Shown: positions 53,325-62,212 of the stretch, piece after piece
Numbering within the stretch: position 1 is the stretch's first letter
How the letters are laid out: the number at the start of each line of letters is the position of its first letter
Assembly (NCBI RefSeq): GCF_041270065.1
Contig: NZ_CP065958.1
Location: forward strand, 7,812,001 to 7,876,000
Source: Streptomyces fradiae
GTDB taxonomy: Bacteria; Actinomycetota; Actinomycetes; Streptomycetales; Streptomycetaceae
Direction of reading: 5' to 3'
Length of the DNA stretch: 64,000 nt
The notes under the pieces: model-generated
Database searches by the model: none
Seen by the model: the letters and a program-made list of their open reading frames with translations, nothing else
Told to the model about the DNA's origin: nothing
Program-made: the position numbers and the translations under genes

Positions 53325-54251
53325 ATGAAAGCTCAGCCGGATCTGAAGCTCCTCGCCACGTTCCTGGCCGTGGTGCAGCACGGCTCCATGGCCGAGGCGG
53401 CGACAGCCCTCGGCTACGTGCCGTCCGCGGTCTCCCAGCACATCGCCGCGCTGGAGCGCGACCTGGGCATCGAACTGCTCGTCCGCCGCCCGGGCAGCCG
53501 GCTCATCCTGACCGCCGCCGGCCGCTCCCTCGCCCAGGCGGCCCGGACGCTCTTCGAGGCGACGGCCCGCTTCAGGGACACCGCCGACGGCATCGCCAAC
53601 CGCGAGATCGCCGAACTGCGCGTCGGCGCCTACCCCAGCGCCGTGAGCCACCTGCTGCCCGGCGTCCTGACCGCTCTCCAGGCCGGCGACCGCGGCGCCG
53701 CCCGGATCCGCCTGGTCATCGTCGAGACCCACGAAGGACTGCCCAGGGTCACCTCGGGCGACCTCGATCTGCTCATCGCCTACCGGTATCTGCCCGAGGA
53801 CCCGCCGGTCACCTCCCCCGAGTGGGAGATCACCTCCCTGGGGCACGAGCCACTGGTCCTCGTCGCGGGGCCGCAGCCGGGCCATCGCCCACTCGACCTG
53901 GCCGCATGCCTGGAAAGGGGATGGACCTCGGGGCATCCGCACAACCCCGATCGGCGTCTGCTGCGGCGCTGGGCCGGAGAACTGGGGATCTCCCCGGACG
54001 TCACGCTGGAGACCGAGGACCTGCACAGCATGCTCGCCATGATCAGAGCCGGCCTGGCCGTGGGCCTGATCCCCGTCACCCTGCTCGCCGAGGAGACCGG
54101 CCGGCCCACCGTCCAACGCGTCGCCCTGCCGCCGGAGTCCACACCGCTCCACCGCGAGGTCCTCGCCGTGAGCCGACCCGGCCTCCGGCCGCCGGTCATC
54201 GACGAACTGCTCGCGCTGCTCGCCGAGGCCTTGAAGGCCGTCCCGGCGTAG
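53325..54251 (+). CDS. LysR-family transcriptional regulator
   Basis: 308 residues. The N-terminal helix-turn-helix contains LLATFLAVVQHGSMAEAATALGYVPSAVSQHIAALERDLGIELLVRRPGSRLILTAAG. The C-terminal periplasmic-binding-like effector domain contains ELRVGAYPSAVSHLLPGVL and GLAVGLIPVTLL. It is divergent from the class V aminotransferase gene, in the canonical LysR-target layout. ATG 53325, with GGGAGAG about 10 nt upstream. Confidence 0.93.
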   Translation: MKAQPDLKLLATFLAVVQHGSMAEAATALGYVPSAVSQHIAALERDLGIELLVRRPGSRLILTAAGRSLAQAARTLFEATARFRDTADGIANREIAELRVGAYPSAVSHLLPGVLTALQAGDRGAARIRLVIVETHEGLPRVTSGDLDLLIAYRYLPEDPPVTSPEWEITSLGHEPLVLVAGPQPGHRPLDLAACLERGWTSGHPHNPDRRLLRRWAGELGISPDVTLETEDLHSMLAMIRAGLAVGLIPVTLLAEETGRPTVQRVALPPESTPLHREVLAVSRPGLRPPVIDELLALLAEALKAVPA

Positions 54252-54260
54252 CGCCCGCGA

Positions 54261-54290
54261 GGCGGGCCGGGGCCGATGCCCCTCCCCGCC
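54261..54290. terminator. Imperfect GC hairpin between convergent genes
   Basis: GGCGGG and GGGGC pair with GCCCC and CCCGCC around a CGAT loop, with a 2-nt internal mismatch. Confidence 0.5.
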
Positions 54291-54296
54291 CGCATG

Positions 54297-55502
54297 TCAC
54301 CGGCCGTCCGGGCTCTGCCGCCCCTCCGTCTCCTCCACGCCCGTCCCCCGGAAGATCGAGAACGCCTTGGTCAGGCTCTTCAGCGGCGAGGCGTTCTGCT
54401 TGGGTACCGCGGCCGTCGGCGGCGCCGCCGTGGGCGCCTGGGGCGAGCCGTTGCCCTTGGTCGCCTCGGCGAGGGCGGCGAGCGCCGACTCGGCCGCCTC
54501 CCGGTACAGGTCGCAGGACGCCGTCATGGCTTCGAGGGCCTTGGCGTACCGGGTCACCATGGCCCGGGCGTGCACCAGCTCCTCGTCCGGGGTGAGCAGG
54601 TGCCAGCCCTGGCGCAGCCGGGTCAGGACCTGCTCGGCGTCGGCCGGCATCGGCTGCGGCAGCGCCGCGAACTCCTTGATCCTGCCGAGGAGTTCGGTCG
54701 GCTCCGTGCCGTCCAGGAAGACATTGCGCACGGTGAAGTGGTCCGCCTCGTAGCCCGGAACCCGCTCTGCCGGGGCCAGGACGACGGCTCCACCGCGCGG
54801 GAGCCCCGCCCCCGCCTCCTTCTTGACCGCGAAGTCGGCGATCAGCGCCTGCTCCGGCGCGGCCCGGTGCTCGACCACCCGGTGACGCAGACTCGGCGGC
54901 AGGAACGCCGTGATCGGCTGCCGCCCCAGCACGTCCGGCGTCATCGCCTCGTGCACCACGACGTGGATGTACCAGCTCTGCCGCAGGCAGGCCCGCAGTA
55001 CGCGGCGCAGCTCGTCGTCGTCCTTGGGCAGGTGGTTCGCCGCCCGCAGGCGTACGCCCGGCACCGTGTCGTGGTCGTCCCACGCGACCTGGTCGCTGTC
55101 GGGCCAGAACACGGTGGCGGGCGACGGCCAGTCCGCCTGCCACGCCCGCTCCGCCTCGGCGGCCAGGACCCAGCCGACGCTCTCACCGTCGGTACGGCGC
55201 GACTCGGGCTCGTACGTGGTCAGTTGCGCCCGCACCGTGACCCCGTCGCCGACGCGCCAGCGCGCCTCGAAGAGCCGACGGGCGGACGGGCCGGGGTCGG
55301 CGGACTCGTCCCGCGGGTACAGATCGGTGGAGCGGGCCGCCTCCACGGGGTCGAGGTCCAGGAAGTCGTCGATCACCTGGGCCGCCTTCAGCGCGATCAG
55401 GTTGCGCCGGACGTCCCGCTCGGGCTCGGGCCCGAGGTGGCGTCCGCGCCCGAGCCAGGCGGTGTCGGGGACGGGGGTCGGTGGAGTGCTGTTCTTGGCC
55501 AT
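54297..55502 (-). CDS. Hypothetical protein, 401 residues
   Basis: Cytosolic, no signal or membrane span. The N-terminal part is alpha/beta (for example SWYIHVVVHEAMTPDVLG near 177). The central region carries AVVLAPAERVPGYEADHFTVRNVFLDG, and a helical region (HLLTPDEELVHARAMVTRYAKALEAMTASCDLYREAAES, about 305-343) is followed by a low-complexity Pro/Ala tail. I do not recognise the family. ATG 55502 has no strong ribosome site. The acidic helical part suggests a binding role, nothing more. Confidence 0.65.
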   Translation of the reverse strand: MAKNSTPPTPVPDTAWLGRGRHLGPEPERDVRRNLIALKAAQVIDDFLDLDPVEAARSTDLYPRDESADPGPSARRLFEARWRVGDGVTVRAQLTTYEPESRRTDGESVGWVLAAEAERAWQADWPSPATVFWPDSDQVAWDDHDTVPGVRLRAANHLPKDDDELRRVLRACLRQSWYIHVVVHEAMTPDVLGRQPITAFLPPSLRHRVVEHRAAPEQALIADFAVKKEAGAGLPRGGAVVLAPAERVPGYEADHFTVRNVFLDGTEPTELLGRIKEFAALPQPMPADAEQVLTRLRQGWHLLTPDEELVHARAMVTRYAKALEAMTASCDLYREAAESALAALAEATKGNGSPQAPTAAPPTAAVPKQNASPLKSLTKAFSIFRGTGVEETEGRQSPDGR

Positions 55503-55776
55503 GGAACCGTTCGGTGGGTGAGCAGGGCGAGACCAGTATGGTCCGCCACCCGGGCGAGGGAGGCGATACCCCCGCGCCCGCCGTCACCGATCGAACGCCG
55601 GCCCGACCGGCAAGCGGCCCGATTCCCGGGTTGGGGGGCGTGCGGCGATCCCCTGCGCAACCACGTGCCGCCGGAATATGCCAACTTGCCTGCGGCGCCG
55701 TCGTTCGCTGTCCCATCGTGGAGGAGGGCGGCCCGCTCGGGCCGCCGCTCTGCGCCGCCGAGGAGGGATTCCCGCG

Positions 55777-56358
55777 ATGTGCTGGAAGCGTGACGGATTC
55801 GAGTCGCACGAGGGCAAGGTCGGGGTGCTGCTCGCCGACGGCAGCGAGCCGGGGCCGGTCTACTTCGACATGGGCAGCGGTGCCTACTTCCACGAGTCGA
55901 CGGACTGGTGGGTCTACACCGGCGACTCCCGCAGGCCGGCCGCGACGGCGATGCGGGGGAGCTGCGCGTGCGGGTGGCGCGGCGAACGGACCGTCCCGAT
56001 CGACTGGAAGAAGATCAACCCCGACTACCCCCACGACTACGACGTCTCCGCGCCCGAGCGGGACTGGGAGGCCCACATGGACGACGTCGCGGCCCACGCG
56101 GTGAAACTGCCCGAGGACGTGGACACCCTGCTGAGCCGGCTGCAGGAGCGCCTCGACGAGCTCGTCGACGAACACCCGCTCGCCGTACTGAAGGCCGTCG
56201 GCGAACTCGAATCGGCCGCCGCCGTCTTCGGCCCCCTGGCCGGCCGGTTCATCACCGGCGGCCGGCAGGAGGCGATCTCCCAGGTCGCCACCGCCCTCGG
56301 CATGACCGAACAGGCCGCCGGTTCCCGCCTGCGGCACTACCAGCACCTCACCTTCTGA
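55777..56358 (+). CDS. Hypothetical protein with CxCGW motif
   Basis: 193 residues. The N-terminal half is beta-rich with DMGSGAYFHESTDWWVYTGDS and GSCACGWRGE, possibly a small metal-binding knuckle. The C-terminal half is a helical segment (EDVDTLLSRLQERLDELVDEHPLAVLKAVGELESAAA) with coiled-coil character and a helix-turn-helix-like end (QEAISQVATALGMTEQAAGSRLRHY). It could bind DNA, but this is a guess. ATG 55777 has AGGAGG 10 nt upstream. Confidence 0.7.
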   Translation: MCWKRDGFESHEGKVGVLLADGSEPGPVYFDMGSGAYFHESTDWWVYTGDSRRPAATAMRGSCACGWRGERTVPIDWKKINPDYPHDYDVSAPERDWEAHMDDVAAHAVKLPEDVDTLLSRLQERLDELVDEHPLAVLKAVGELESAAAVFGPLAGRFITGGRQEAISQVATALGMTEQAAGSRLRHYQHLTF

Positions 56359-56473
56359 CCGACGGCTACGACGGCGGTTCGGGCGGGAGCCGCCGCCGGG
56401 GCGCGAGCCCTTCCCGCCTGAAGGGAGCATGGTGGTGGGAGCCCAGGGGGCGAGAACGGAGGAGAGGCGTGAC

Positions 56474-57196
56474 GTGAAGACGTTCGTGTTGATCCACGGT
56501 GCCGGAGATGTCGGCTGGTACTGGCACCTGGTCGAGGCCGAACTCCGGGCCCGCGGGCACGACGTGGTCGCTCCGGACCTCCCGGGCGACGACGACTCGC
56601 TGACCCTCGACGACTACGCCGACGCCGTGGTCGAGGCGGTCGGCGACCGCCACGGCCTCGTCGTCGTGGGCCAGTCGTTCGGCGCGTTCACCGCGCCGCT
56701 CGTCGCGGCACGCCGCCCCGTCGAGGCGCTGGTGCTGGTCGCCGGAATGATCCCCGAGCCGGGGGAGTCACCCGACCAGTGGTGGGGCGACACCGGCTAC
56801 GCCGACGCCGTCAGGCGCCAGGCCGCCCGGGACGGCGGCCTCACCGGCAGTGACGACCCCTACGTCGCGTTCTACCACGACGTGCCCCGCCCACCGGCCG
56901 AGGAGGCGATGAGCAGGGAACGGGCACACCCTTCGCCGGCCGCGTCGGCCCAGCCCTGGCCGCTCGACACCTGGCCGGCCGTGCCGACGGGATGCGTCCT
57001 GTGCACGGAAGACCGCTTTCTGCCGCCCGACTTCCTGCGCCGGCTCGTGCGAGAACGCCTCGGTGTGGTCCCGTACGAGATCGCCGCGAGCCATTGCGTC
57101 GCGCTCAGCCGCCCCGTCGAGCTGGCCGACCTGCTGGTCGCCTGCCTGCCACCTGCCCCCGACGAGCCTCGACAACCCTTGAGGCCCATGCCATGA
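56474..57196 (+). CDS. Alpha/beta hydrolase (salicylate esterase/MES-like)
   Basis: 240 residues. FVLIHGAGDVGWYWHLVEAELRARGHDVVAPDLPGDD and the nucleophile elbow VVGQSFGAF with S68 resemble plant-like methylesterase/hydroxynitrile lyase-type hydrolases widely found in Streptomyces. The late histidine is in ASHCVALSRP. Start GTG 56474 has a purine-rich site (AGAGG) 6 nt upstream. The substrate is unknown. Confidence 0.85.
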   Translation: MKTFVLIHGAGDVGWYWHLVEAELRARGHDVVAPDLPGDDDSLTLDDYADAVVEAVGDRHGLVVVGQSFGAFTAPLVAARRPVEALVLVAGMIPEPGESPDQWWGDTGYADAVRRQAARDGGLTGSDDPYVAFYHDVPRPPAEEAMSRERAHPSPAASAQPWPLDTWPAVPTGCVLCTEDRFLPPDFLRRLVRERLGVVPYEIAASHCVALSRPVELADLLVACLPPAPDEPRQPLRPMP

Positions 57197-57225
57197 TCAC
57201 CGGATGACCGCTGTCCGAAAGGCCC

Positions 57226-57708
57226 ATGCCGCGTAAGCGGCCCGGCGCGCTCCGCGCCCAGAACCAGATGCCCCGCCGGATGTACGGGAGCGCCGGCGCG
57301 CCCCCGCGTATCGACCGGCTTTCCGGCCGGACGGCGTCCGCGATCCACGCGGAAGAGTCCCGCCGCCCCCGCGACGAAGGCCTCGGACCCGGCGACACCC
57401 GCATCGCCCTGAAGTGCTTCCGGACCTTCCTGGCCCGACCGGGGCGCCCCCTGTACGTGCGCCGCACCGTCTGCGGCTGCGACGACTGCGAACTGGGCGA
57501 GAACGTGGCCGTGGCCCGCGACCTCCTCGCGCTGGTCCTGTCCCGGCTTCCGCCGCACCGTGCGCGCCGTGAACTGGCGGCCCTGGTAGCGGAGTTGGAC
57601 GAGGAGCTGCGGCGCAGAACGCTGCCCGACCCCTTCGCGTACCGCCAGACCTGGCGCGGGGGAGGCTGGTGGCACGGCCGGATCTACGACGAGACCTGCC
57701 ACCTCTGA
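57226..57708 (+). CDS. Hypothetical protein, cysteine-bearing
   Basis: 160 residues, very basic N-terminus. The middle has VRRTVCGCDDCELGENVAVARDLLALVLSRLPPHRARREL, with three clustered cysteines and a helix, and the C-terminus is Trp-rich (TWRGGGWWHGRIYDETCHL). No known family. ATG 57226 lies 30 nt after the hydrolase stop, so co-transcription is possible. Confidence 0.6.
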   Translation: MPRKRPGALRAQNQMPRRMYGSAGAPPRIDRLSGRTASAIHAEESRRPRDEGLGPGDTRIALKCFRTFLARPGRPLYVRRTVCGCDDCELGENVAVARDLLALVLSRLPPHRARRELAALVAELDEELRRRTLPDPFAYRQTWRGGGWWHGRIYDETCHL

Positions 57709-57735
57709 CCGACCCCGACCCCGACCCCACCCCGC

Positions 57736-58581
57736 TCAGACGTTCTGCTGCACGACACCCCGGGTGGAGAAGGGGACCGGGTCGCCCCCGGTGAAGTCGC
57801 CCGGCGGAATGCCCGGATGATGGCCCTCGTTCCCCGTGGGCTGGGCATCGCCGGCGCTGAGGGTGAGGCGGGAGACGATCCGGTACCGGTCGCCGCGGTA
57901 GAGCGAATGCACGTACTCCACCGCGCGGCCGCGGGTGTCCGTGGTGAGCCGCTCGAACAGCAGCGCGGGGGAGAGCTCGGGCACGTCGAGGAGTTCGGCC
58001 TCGGCGCGGGTGACGACGGTGGGTTCGATCGACTGCACCGCCTCGTCGACCTGGAGGCCGTGCCGGTCCCGCAGATGCTCGTAGAGGTCGCCCTGCTCCA
58101 GTTCCTCACTGGTCAGGCCCGGGGCCAGATCCGCCCGGACGTGCAGGTGCTCGATCGCCATGGGGGAGCCGTCCACGAGGCGCAGGCGGGCGACGTAGAG
58201 GATCTCGGCGGCGGGGGAGATGCGGAGCTTGCGGCTGACCCGGGCACCGGCGGGCAGGGTGCTGAACTCGAGCAGCCTGCTGGTCCACACCCCGCCGGCC
58301 CGCGGCAGGCTGAAGGCGTGCTGGTCGGAGACCAGCTCCTGGGTGATCTTCTCCGCCGCCACGAACATGCCCCGGCCGTGCTCGCGCACGAGCAGCCCGG
58401 CCACGACCAGCTCGTCGACCGCCGCCCTCAGCGTGGGGCGGGACACCCCGAGTTCGGAGCAGAGGGCGCGCTCGGACGGGATGGCGTCGCCGGGACGCCG
58501 CGCCTCGATGAGCTCGAGGATCGCGTCACGGACCCGCTCGCGCTTGAGCATCGCGCCAGAGGCTGCCGCGTCGATCTCCAT
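57736..58581 (-). CDS. GntR-family regulator, HutC/UTRA subfamily (DasR-like paralogue)
   Basis: 281 residues. The winged helix contains LKRERVRDAILELIEARRPGDAIPSERALCSELGVSRPTLRAAVDELVVAGLLVREHGRGMFVA. The UTRA ligand domain (about 95-245) contains RLRLVDGSPMAIEHLHV and AVEYVHSLYRGDRYRIVSRL, the pattern of DasR/NagR-type sensors of amino-sugar phosphates. It is divergent from a sugar-ABC operon. It is longer and differs clearly from DasR of S. coelicolor, so it is a paralogue or a variant. Confidence 0.88.
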   Translation of the reverse strand: MEIDAAASGAMLKRERVRDAILELIEARRPGDAIPSERALCSELGVSRPTLRAAVDELVVAGLLVREHGRGMFVAAEKITQELVSDQHAFSLPRAGGVWTSRLLEFSTLPAGARVSRKLRISPAAEILYVARLRLVDGSPMAIEHLHVRADLAPGLTSEELEQGDLYEHLRDRHGLQVDEAVQSIEPTVVTRAEAELLDVPELSPALLFERLTTDTRGRAVEYVHSLYRGDRYRIVSRLTLSAGDAQPTGNEGHHPGIPPGDFTGGDPVPFSTRGVVQQNV

Positions 58582-58852
58582 ACGGTGCTCTCGTTCGTCG
58601 TCGGTCGATGGCTTCTCTGGTCAACTATAACTGGTCAGCTGGTCAGGTTGCAGCAGTCGTGCAGGTCCCCTGGCCGGTCGGCCGCCTGGCCGCTTCTTCA
58701 CACTCGCTGGCTCAAATGTCATCTCTGCTCCGGGGGTTGACGGCGACATTGGTCCATGCCACCTTCATCCCCGCACCAACTGGTAAAGACCCGGCGGCCG
58801 ATTGGTCAGGTCGAACTTTACCTCCCGTTCTCAGGCTCCCCAGAGGTGAACC
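58582..58852. promoter_or_regulatory. Divergent control region with four TGGTCA repeats
   Basis: TGGTCA occurs at 58618, 58632, 58640 and 58803. Near the binding-protein start are two imperfect DasR-box-like dyads, TGGTCCATGCCA (58750-58761) and TGGTAAAGACCC (58781-58792), each matching 9 of 12 positions of TGGTCTAGACCA. The region is more AT-rich than average. Direct rather than inverted arrangement near the regulator gene is unusual for GntR sites. Confidence 0.55.
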
Positions 58853-60124
58853 GTGAAGCACCGCCCCCTTGCCCTGCTCGGCGCCATGCTGCTGAGCACC
58901 GGACTCGTCGCCTGCTCCGCGTCCGGCGGCGGCGACTCCGAGGACCACGCCGGCGGACCGACCGTCCTCGACGTGTGGCTGATGCGCGACAGCGTGTCCG
59001 AGGCCTTCCAGAAGGAGTTCGAGGCCGGCTTCGAGAAGGCTCACCCGGAGATCGACGTCAAGATCCAGATCCAGGAGTGGGAGGGCATAGGCGAGAAGGT
59101 CACCGCCGCCCTGGCCAGCAACGACGCCCCCGACGTCATCGAGGTCGGCAACACCCAGGTCGCCCAGTACGCCCAGAGCGGCGGCCTCACCGACTTCACC
59201 GGCAAGGTCACCGAACTCGGCGGCGAGTTCTGGCTCAAGGGCCTCGCCGAACCCGGATCCTGGGAGGGCCGGCAGTACGGCATCCCGTACTACGCCGCCA
59301 ACCGCGTCGTCATCTACCGCACCGACCTGTTCCAGCAGGCGGGCATCGACGCCACGAAGATCAAGACACGTGACCAGTGGCTCGCCGCCACCGAGAAGCT
59401 CAACAGCAACGGCACGCAGGGCATCTACCTCCCCGGCCAGAACTGGTTCACCCTCGCCGGCTTCGTCTGGGACGAGGGCGGCGACCTCGCCGTCCAGGAC
59501 GGCACCACCTGGAAGGGCGGCCTCGACAGCCCCGAAGCGCTCCGCGCCATGGAGTTCTACAAGCGGCTCCAGGCCCTCGGCAAGGGCCCCAAGGACTCCG
59601 ACGAGTCCCGCCCGCTCCAGGCCGAGGTCGTGGCCAAGGGACAGATCGCCCAGGTCATCGCCGCCCCCGGCGGAGCCAACGTCATCACCCAGAGCAACCC
59701 CGCCCTCAAGGGCAAGCTCGGCTTCTTCCCCATCCCCGGCAAGACCGCCGACACCCCCGGCGCCGTGTTCACCGGCGGCTCCGACCTCGTCGTGCCCGCC
59801 GTCGCCGCGCATCAGCAGGAGGCGTACACCTTCATCAAGGAGCTCACCGGCGAGGAGTGGCAGAAGAAGCTCGCCCTGGCGATGAGCTACGTCCCCAACA
59901 AGACCAACCTGGCGGCCGCCGTCGGCTCCGACCCCGGCGCGGCGGCCATGGCGGCCGGCGCCGTCAACGGGCACGCCACGCCCAACACCCCGCAGTGGGC
60001 GGCGGTCGAGGCCAAGAACCCCATCAAGGACTACATGACCGCCGTGCTCATCGGCCGCGACGCGAAGTCCGAGGCCGCCAAGGCGTCCCGGTCCATCACC
60101 ACCACGCTGAACAGCGGTTCCTGA
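58853..60124 (+). CDS. ABC sugar transporter, lipoprotein substrate-binding protein
   Basis: 423 residues. A lipoprotein signal ends at C21 (LVAC lipobox). The rest is a family 1 extracellular solute-binding protein (GLTDFTGKVTELGG, YGIPYYAANRVVIYRTDLFQQAGID, GKLGFFPIPG, FTGGSDLVVP). It should deliver an oligosaccharide, probably chitobiose or N-acetylglucosamine given the GH20 enzyme and UTRA regulator beside it. GTG/ATG choice: ATG 58853, with GAGGTGAACC upstream. First gene of the operon. Confidence 0.92.
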   Translation: MKHRPLALLGAMLLSTGLVACSASGGGDSEDHAGGPTVLDVWLMRDSVSEAFQKEFEAGFEKAHPEIDVKIQIQEWEGIGEKVTAALASNDAPDVIEVGNTQVAQYAQSGGLTDFTGKVTELGGEFWLKGLAEPGSWEGRQYGIPYYAANRVVIYRTDLFQQAGIDATKIKTRDQWLAATEKLNSNGTQGIYLPGQNWFTLAGFVWDEGGDLAVQDGTTWKGGLDSPEALRAMEFYKRLQALGKGPKDSDESRPLQAEVVAKGQIAQVIAAPGGANVITQSNPALKGKLGFFPIPGKTADTPGAVFTGGSDLVVPAVAAHQQEAYTFIKELTGEEWQKKLALAMSYVPNKTNLAAAVGSDPGAAAMAAGAVNGHATPNTPQWAAVEAKNPIKDYMTAVLIGRDAKSEAAKASRSITTTLNSGS

Positions 60125-60127
60125 CCG

Positions 60128-61057
60128 ATGCCCGCCGCCAGGTCCTCCCGGCGCCCGCCCCGCAGACGCCCGCTCACCCTCGGCCCCTACCTGCTGATCG
60201 CACCGGCGGTCCTGGGCATGCTCTACCTCCTGCTCTATCCGTTCGGCCGCGCCCTGCTCATCTCCTTCCAGGACTTCCGGCTGCGCGAACTGATCAGGGG
60301 CCACGCCGAGTTCGTGGGTCTGCGCAACTACCAGACCCTGTGGGCCGACCCCAGATTCTGGGCCGTCGTCCGCCGCACCTTCCTCTTCATGGCCGTCAAC
60401 GTGATCACCATCGTGATCCTCTCCACCCTGGTCGCCCTGATGATCGAACGGCTCGGCAGGACCGGCCGGGCCGTGGTCCTGAGCTCACTGGTCCTGGTGT
60501 GGGCGGTGCCCGTCGTGGCCGCCACCACCGTCTTCCAGTGGCTGTTCCACTCCGAGTTCGGCATCGTCAACGAAACCCTCACCGACCTCGGCTTCACCTC
60601 CTTCGAGGGCTACACCTGGTTCGCCGACGGCAGCGCCGCGTTCACCATCCTGGTCGTCCTCATCGTCTGGCAGTCGGTGCCGTTCGCCGCCATCACCCTC
60701 TACTCGGCCCTCACCACCGTGCCCGAGGAGCTCTACGAATCCGCCCGCCTCGACGGCGCCGGCGCCCTGCGGATCTTCCGCTCCGTGACCTTCCCCCTCG
60801 TGCGACCGATCTTCATGCTGGTGGTCTCCCTGGAGGTGATCTGGACCTTCAAGGCCTTCGTCCAGATCTGGGTGATGACCCGCGGCGGGCCGGGCGACGC
60901 GACCACGATCCTTCCGGTGTACGCCGTACAGACCGCACTCGCCAACCAGCGCTACGACCTGGGATCGGCCGCCTCCATGGTCACCGTCCTGCTCATGAGC
61001 GGCGTCCTCGTCCTCTACTTCCGCCAACTGTTCCGCCAGGAAGGGGAGCACCTGTGA
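60128..61057 (+). CDS. ABC sugar transporter permease 1 (MalF-type)
   Basis: 309 residues with six membrane spans. The EAA loop is YESARLDGAGALRIFRSVTFPLVRP, where it contacts the ATPase. It begins 3 nt after the binding-protein stop and its own stop overlaps the next GTG (GTGA). No ATPase gene is in the operon; a shared MsiK-type ATPase elsewhere on the chromosome is the known solution in Streptomyces. Confidence 0.92.
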   Translation: MPAARSSRRPPRRRPLTLGPYLLIAPAVLGMLYLLLYPFGRALLISFQDFRLRELIRGHAEFVGLRNYQTLWADPRFWAVVRRTFLFMAVNVITIVILSTLVALMIERLGRTGRAVVLSSLVLVWAVPVVAATTVFQWLFHSEFGIVNETLTDLGFTSFEGYTWFADGSAAFTILVVLIVWQSVPFAAITLYSALTTVPEELYESARLDGAGALRIFRSVTFPLVRPIFMLVVSLEVIWTFKAFVQIWVMTRGGPGDATTILPVYAVQTALANQRYDLGSAASMVTVLLMSGVLVLYFRQLFRQEGEHL

Positions 61058-61944
61058 CCCCTGTGACCCCTGTGACCCCTGTGACCCTTGTGCCCGCCAC
61101 CCGCAGGCCCGCCCTGCGACGCGCCCTGCGCCGGCTCCCGCTTCATGCGTCGGCCACGCTGACCGTGGCGATCTGCCTCTTCCCCGTGTACTGGATGGTC
61201 ACCACCGCCCTCAAGCCGTCCCGGGACATCCAGTCCTACGAACCCCGCCTCTTCCCCTCGGAATGGACCCTCGACCACTTCCGCGCGGCGGTCCGGGCCG
61301 ACCACTTCGCCCTGTTCTGGCGCAACAGCATCCTGGTCACCCTCGGCGCCGTACTCCTGGCCCTGGTCGTCGCCCTCGGCGCGGCATACGCGGTCGCGAG
61401 GCTGCGCTGGCGCGGCCGCAGGCAGTTCATGCTGGCGGTGTTCATCGCCCAGATGGCGCCGTGGGAATCACTGATCATCCCCATCTACATCATCTCCCGC
61501 GACACCGGCATGCTCGACCGGCTGCCCACCCTCACCCTGATCTACTTCATGATCACCCTGCCGTTCACCGTGGTGGTCCTCCGCGGCTTCATCGCCGGCA
61601 TACCACCCGAACTGGAAGAGGCGGCGCAGGTCGACGGCTGCACCCGGGTGGGCGCCTTCCGCCGGGTCGCGTTCCCCCTGCTCGCCCCCGGCCTGATGGC
61701 CACCTCGCTCTTCGGATTCATCACCGCCTGGAACGAGTTCACCTACGCCAACTTCCTCATCATCAAACAGCAGGACAGCCGCACCCTGCCCGTCTGGCTC
61801 TCCTCCTTCCAGACGACCTTCGGCACGGACTGGGGCGCCACCATGGCGGCCTCCACGCTCTTCGCACTGCCCGCACTGATCGTCTTCCTCGCCCTGCAGC
61901 GCCATGTGACCTCCGGCCTCACCGCCGGAGGAGTCAAGGGCTAG
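61054..61944 (+). CDS. ABC sugar transporter permease 2 (MalG-type)
   Basis: 296 residues. Six membrane spans and the EAA loop EEAAQVDGCTRVGAFRRVAFPLLAPG. The N-terminus begins MTPVTPVTPVTLV, encoded by a 9-bp tandem repeat that presents GTG codons at 61054, 61063, 61072, 61081 and 61090, all in frame, so the exact start is ambiguous. The TAG stop (61942-61944) is part of the CTAG at the left end of an inserted MITE-like element. Confidence 0.9.
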   Translation: MTPVTPVTPVTLVPATRRPALRRALRRLPLHASATLTVAICLFPVYWMVTTALKPSRDIQSYEPRLFPSEWTLDHFRAAVRADHFALFWRNSILVTLGAVLLALVVALGAAYAVARLRWRGRRQFMLAVFIAQMAPWESLIIPIYIISRDTGMLDRLPTLTLIYFMITLPFTVVVLRGFIAGIPPELEEAAQVDGCTRVGAFRRVAFPLLAPGLMATSLFGFITAWNEFTYANFLIIKQQDSRTLPVWLSSFQTTFGTDWGATMAASTLFALPALIVFLALQRHVTSGLTAGGVKG

Positions 61945-62133
61945 GGGGTGTCTCGCCGATCTTGCCGGGCTCGCGACGCCTGGCACCGCGCCTCGCCGCG
62001 TTGTCGTCGGTCGGCAACGCTCCGCGTTGACTCCCTCCTCCGCCTTGCGATCCACGGCACTGGGGGTACCACCCAGGCGAAGCTCTGGGGGAGCCGCTCG
62101 CTGATCCGGCCTGATCGGCAAGACACCCCCTAG
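61941..62133. mobile_element. MITE-like element inserted at the permease stop codon
   Basis: A 193-bp non-coding block with terminal inverted repeats of about 25 bp: CTAGGGGGTGTC (61941-61952) and GACACCCCCTAG (62122-62133), continuing inward to GCCGATC / GATCGGC. It ends on CTAG at both sides, as expected for an IS630-type target. The interior has further dyads. I recall very similar sequences as repeated elements in many Streptomyces genomes. It separates the permease from the GH20 gene. Confidence 0.75.
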
Positions 62134-62212
62134 GCCGACAGCCAGGGCCCGTCCGGCACCTCCGCACCACCCCGCCCGCCCGCGCCCCGTCGAACTCCGG
62201 GAGACACGTCCC

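Noticed and set aside
57736..58581. Calling the regulator DasR itself
   Set aside because: The visible sequence differs throughout from the DasR sequence I recall and is about 27 residues longer; only the subfamily and the locus layout agree.
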